Shown piece by piece: positions 62,024 to 64,000 of a DNA stretch of 64,000 bases. The notes below the pieces were generated by a model. It searched no databases and was not told the origin of the DNA. It saw only the letters and a list, made by a program, of their open reading frames with translations. Source of the stretch: Allorhizobium undicola ORS 992 = ATCC 700741 (GTDB taxonomy: Bacteria > Pseudomonadota > Alphaproteobacteria > Rhizobiales > Rhizobiaceae); assembly GCF_000621665.1 (NCBI RefSeq), contig NZ_JHXQ01000009.1:62001-126000 (forward strand), read 5' to 3'. Positions within the stretch are counted from its first letter, which is position 1. The number at the start of each line of letters is the position of its first letter. Both the position numbers and the translations under genes were made by a program.

Positions 62024-63118
62024 TCAGGCGCCGGTATAGCCGCCTTGCAGGGAGGCGGCGAGCAGAAGGCTGCCGAGCAGGATGATGAACAGCGCGCCGC
62101 CGATTTCGATCGTGCTGCCGATGGCGCGGGACAGTCTCGACCCTGGCCCGCTGAGGCGAAGCGCCAGATCTTTTGCGCCGACAGCCAGCATGGCCAGCAG
62201 GGAGACGGTGATGGCGGTGCCAAGCGCCATGGCAAGCACAGACAGGACGCCGCCGAGATAAAGGCCGTTCAGCAGCGAAAAACTCATGACCAGCAGCGCG
62301 CCGGAGCATGGGCGCAGGCCGACGGCCAGAATGGCGGACCAGGCCTCGCGCAGGCTGAAGGTTTCGGATTTCAGCAAGGTGGGATCAGGAAGATGGCTGC
62401 GGCCGCAATCGGCGCAGATGTCGCCGGGGCGCAGGGCGCGGTGATCGTGATCGAGTTCCTCGGCCCGGAAGCTGAGGCCGGTTGCCGGGCGGGGAACGAG
62501 GCTTGGGGCAGGATCGCCAAACAGCGTGGCCGTGACGCCGGATGCCTCTGAACGGCTGTGGGTGCGAAGGCGCCAATCTGTGAAAATATCGCGCAGTTTT
62601 CGCATGAGAAGCCAGACACCAAAGGCAATGACAAGGGCGAAGCTGGCAATTTCCAGAGCGTTGGTGGCTGCGGTCATGGTGATGCCGGTGCCGCGAAGCA
62701 TGAGATAGGTGGCGCCGACGACGGCGATGGCGACAGCGCCTTGCAAAAGCGATGACACCAGTGCGATGACGATGCCGCGCTTCAGTTCCAGCTCGTTGGC
62801 GACCATGTAGGAGGAAATCACCGCCTTGCCATGTCCGGGACCGGCGGCATGGAAGACACCATAGGCAAAGGAAAGCCCGACCAGCGTCCAGAGCGCCTGC
62901 CAGTTGTCGCGCATGGCGATCAGCGATTGCGTCAGCGATCGGTAAAAGGCCTGCTGATGCGTATTGATCCACAGCATGACGCCCCCGAACGGCCCCGTCA
63001 TGTCGAAAGAGGGTTCAGAGCTGCCTATGCCCAGCGGCGAGGCAGCATGGGCCATGAGCGGCGCAAGCAGCAGCAAGACAAGGGCCGGAACAGTCAGCTG
63101 GCGAAATATGCGTTGCAT
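62024..63118 (-). CDS. Nickel/cobalt transporter, NicO (RcnA-like) family
   Basis: A 364-residue membrane protein. From MQRIFRQL it has a signal-like N-terminus (LTVPALVLLLLAPLMAHAAS), then helices with the family motif FHAAGPGHGKAVISSYMVAN (about 95-115), a cytoplasmic loop rich in His/Cys (ELDHDHRALRPGDICADCGR, about 225-245) that could bind metal, and the second motif AVGLRPCSGALLVMSFSLLN (about 265). NicO proteins export or import nickel or cobalt. The DUF1007 gene lies upstream on the same strand, a common pairing. The ATG at 63118 gives the expected length; an open extension to 63202 enters an intergenic palindrome. Confidence 0.9.
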   Translation of the reverse strand: MQRIFRQLTVPALVLLLLAPLMAHAASPLGIGSSEPSFDMTGPFGGVMLWINTHQQAFYRSLTQSLIAMRDNWQALWTLVGLSFAYGVFHAAGPGHGKAVISSYMVANELELKRGIVIALVSSLLQGAVAIAVVGATYLMLRGTGITMTAATNALEIASFALVIAFGVWLLMRKLRDIFTDWRLRTHSRSEASGVTATLFGDPAPSLVPRPATGLSFRAEELDHDHRALRPGDICADCGRSHLPDPTLLKSETFSLREAWSAILAVGLRPCSGALLVMSFSLLNGLYLGGVLSVLAMALGTAITVSLLAMLAVGAKDLALRLSGPGSRLSRAIGSTIEIGGALFIILLGSLLLAASLQGGYTGA

Positions 63119-63170
63119 CAAGCCATGGCCTTCCTTCAAGCGGCGCGCCTTCTCCTGAATGCTCACCTCT

Positions 63171-63210
63171 AAAGCACGTTGCGGCTTATCAGCCTCAGGC
63201 AACGTGCTTT
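63171..63210. repeat. Hairpin element between DUF1007 and NicO genes
   Basis: AAAGCACGTTGC (63171-63182) and GCAACGTGCTTT (63199-63210) are perfect 12-base arms enclosing a smaller GGC/GCC hairpin. It lies just before the NicO gene on its strand, in the leader of that gene if the two are co-transcribed. Confidence 0.65.
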
Positions 63211-63238
63211 AAGTTCTTTTTTAACTATCTGTTTTTAC

Positions 63239-63282
63239 GCATTTTCAGACGGAAAACCGGCTTCCACTTTTCCTGAAAATGC
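63239..63282. repeat. RIME-like palindromic intergenic element
   Basis: Outer arms GCATTTTCAG (63239-63248) and CTGAAAATGC (63273-63282) are perfect; the core reads GGAAAACCGG with CCACTTTTCC. It abuts the stop codon of the DUF1007 gene (63284-63286). Confidence 0.8.
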
Positions 63283-63283
63283 T

Positions 63284-63937
63284 CTAGCAGGCCAGTTCCA
63301 GCCGCACGGCGAACAGTTTACCGTAATCGGTGCCGCTGGGATCGCTGAAAAACGCCTCTGTCAGCATGTTCTGGTTCTGCTTCAGGACTTCGTCGGGATT
63401 GGGGCGGACCACGGTGCGTTTGCAATCCTTCCAGCCGGTGCCGCTTTGCACGAGATCGCTGTCGCTCTTGAAGTCGATGGAGGTATAAAGTGTCGGATCG
63501 TGAACGCCAAAGCTCAGATTGCCCGTGAGGGGAATGGGCTTTTCCGGCTTGACGATGAAAAACACCAGAAGGCGGTTTTCCTTGAAATCGGCATTAAACA
63601 CCTCCGGCTTCTTCACCTTTACCGTGGCGCCGGAGGCGGTAATGAAGGTGAAATAGCCATAATCGCCGAGCGAAGAGCGAATGGTGTTGGCAATATCCTG
63701 CAATTCGCTGTGATCGAGCTTCAGGTCGCCGTTCTTGTCGAAGTCCATGAGGACGCTGGAAGAAAAAACCTCATCGAAACGCCAGACATTGCGCAGCTCC
63801 GTAACGGCATGGTCGGCACCTGCCACAACCTCCAGTCTTGCCTCGGCAAAGACATGCGGGTGGGCAGAGGCCGACGGCGGAGAGAGAAGCGAGATAAGGA
63901 CTGCGGCACCGGCAATAGCAGGCAGAAAACTCTTCAT
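63284..63937 (-). CDS. DUF1007 family periplasmic protein (NicO partner)
   Basis: A 217-residue protein with a signal peptide (MKSFLPAIAGAAVLISLLSP...ASA) followed by HPHVFAEARLEVVAG, the DUF1007 hallmark His-x-His start. An EF-hand-like calcium site (DFDKNGDLKLDHSE, about 64-77) is visible. The C-terminal part has TSIDFKSDSDLVQSGTGWKD and a pair of cysteines. DUF1007 proteins sit with nickel/cobalt exporters and probably bind the metal in the periplasm. The gene lies within the window, with its start 63 bases from the window end. Confidence 0.88.
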   Translation of the reverse strand: MKSFLPAIAGAAVLISLLSPPSASAHPHVFAEARLEVVAGADHAVTELRNVWRFDEVFSSSVLMDFDKNGDLKLDHSELQDIANTIRSSLGDYGYFTFITASGATVKVKKPEVFNADFKENRLLVFFIVKPEKPIPLTGNLSFGVHDPTLYTSIDFKSDSDLVQSGTGWKDCKRTVVRPNPDEVLKQNQNMLTEAFFSDPSGTDYGKLFAVRLELAC

Positions 63938-64000
63938 GACATGCGCCTTATGAGGAAGTTGGTGTTTTCTGGGCTTTGATTCGGACGGAAATACGGCCCG

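Overview
The window reads as chromosomal DNA of an alphaproteobacterium of the order Hyphomicrobiales, most likely Brucellaceae (Brucella/Ochrobactrum-like). This rests on high GC (about 60%), gene order and style (gltX-lysS pair, TrhO/CHAD/CYTH cluster, NicO plus DUF1007), and several copies of the palindromic intergenic elements typical of rhizobia and Brucellae (RIME-like, e.g. 41268-41370, 61898-62000, 63239-63282). The genus assignment is inference. No rRNA, tRNA, CRISPR array, insertion sequence or phage was recognised.

Layout. 1-1.7 kb: end of an RbbA-like ABC ATPase/permease and a YhhJ-like permease. 1.8-8.9 kb: a peptide-uptake locus split over a structured divergent region: binding protein and DppB/DppC permeases on the minus strand, an M20 amidohydrolase and a fused DppD-DppF ATPase on the plus strand. 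9-32.5 kb: the accessory core. It holds an ExoD-like membrane protein, a UDP-xylose-synthase-like SDR enzyme, a 1536-residue protein made of about 30 repeats of about 46 residues with a type I secretion-like C-terminus, a DUF6165 protein, a 1692-residue protein with three TPR-glycosyltransferase modules, and a second single-module TPR-glycosyltransferase ending in a strong terminator. After four ordinary genes (AraC-Ogt, DUF2244, nth, EI24) come a Sel1-repeat protein, HlyD and HlyB on the minus strand and a divergent GT4 glycosyltransferase. My leading hypothesis is that these genes make, glycosylate and export a very large repeat protein to the cell surface.

32.5-48 kb: SorC-type regulator divergent from transaldolase (with promoter and terminator), SH3-domain and MarR proteins, an unrecognised His/Gly-rich membrane-anchored protein, gltX-lysS, an SLC13 anion permease, TerC, and a TetR-EmrA-EmrB efflux locus with a clear operator. 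48-56 kb: a sugar operon (LacI regulator with palindromic operator, xylB, xylA, a TIM-barrel isomerase, a Gfo/Idh/MocA dehydrogenase, a GH1 glycosidase) that carries no transporter. 56-64 kb: an EAL phosphodiesterase, TrhO, CHAD and CYTH proteins, KDPG aldolase, a DUF533/TerB protein, a GNAT acetyltransferase overlapped by a tiny membrane protein, and a NicO-type nickel/cobalt exporter with its DUF1007 partner.

Start codons were moved from the longest open frame where a Shine-Dalgarno sequence, signal peptide or neighbour overlap argued for it. All functional names come from reading motifs by eye; no database search was run.
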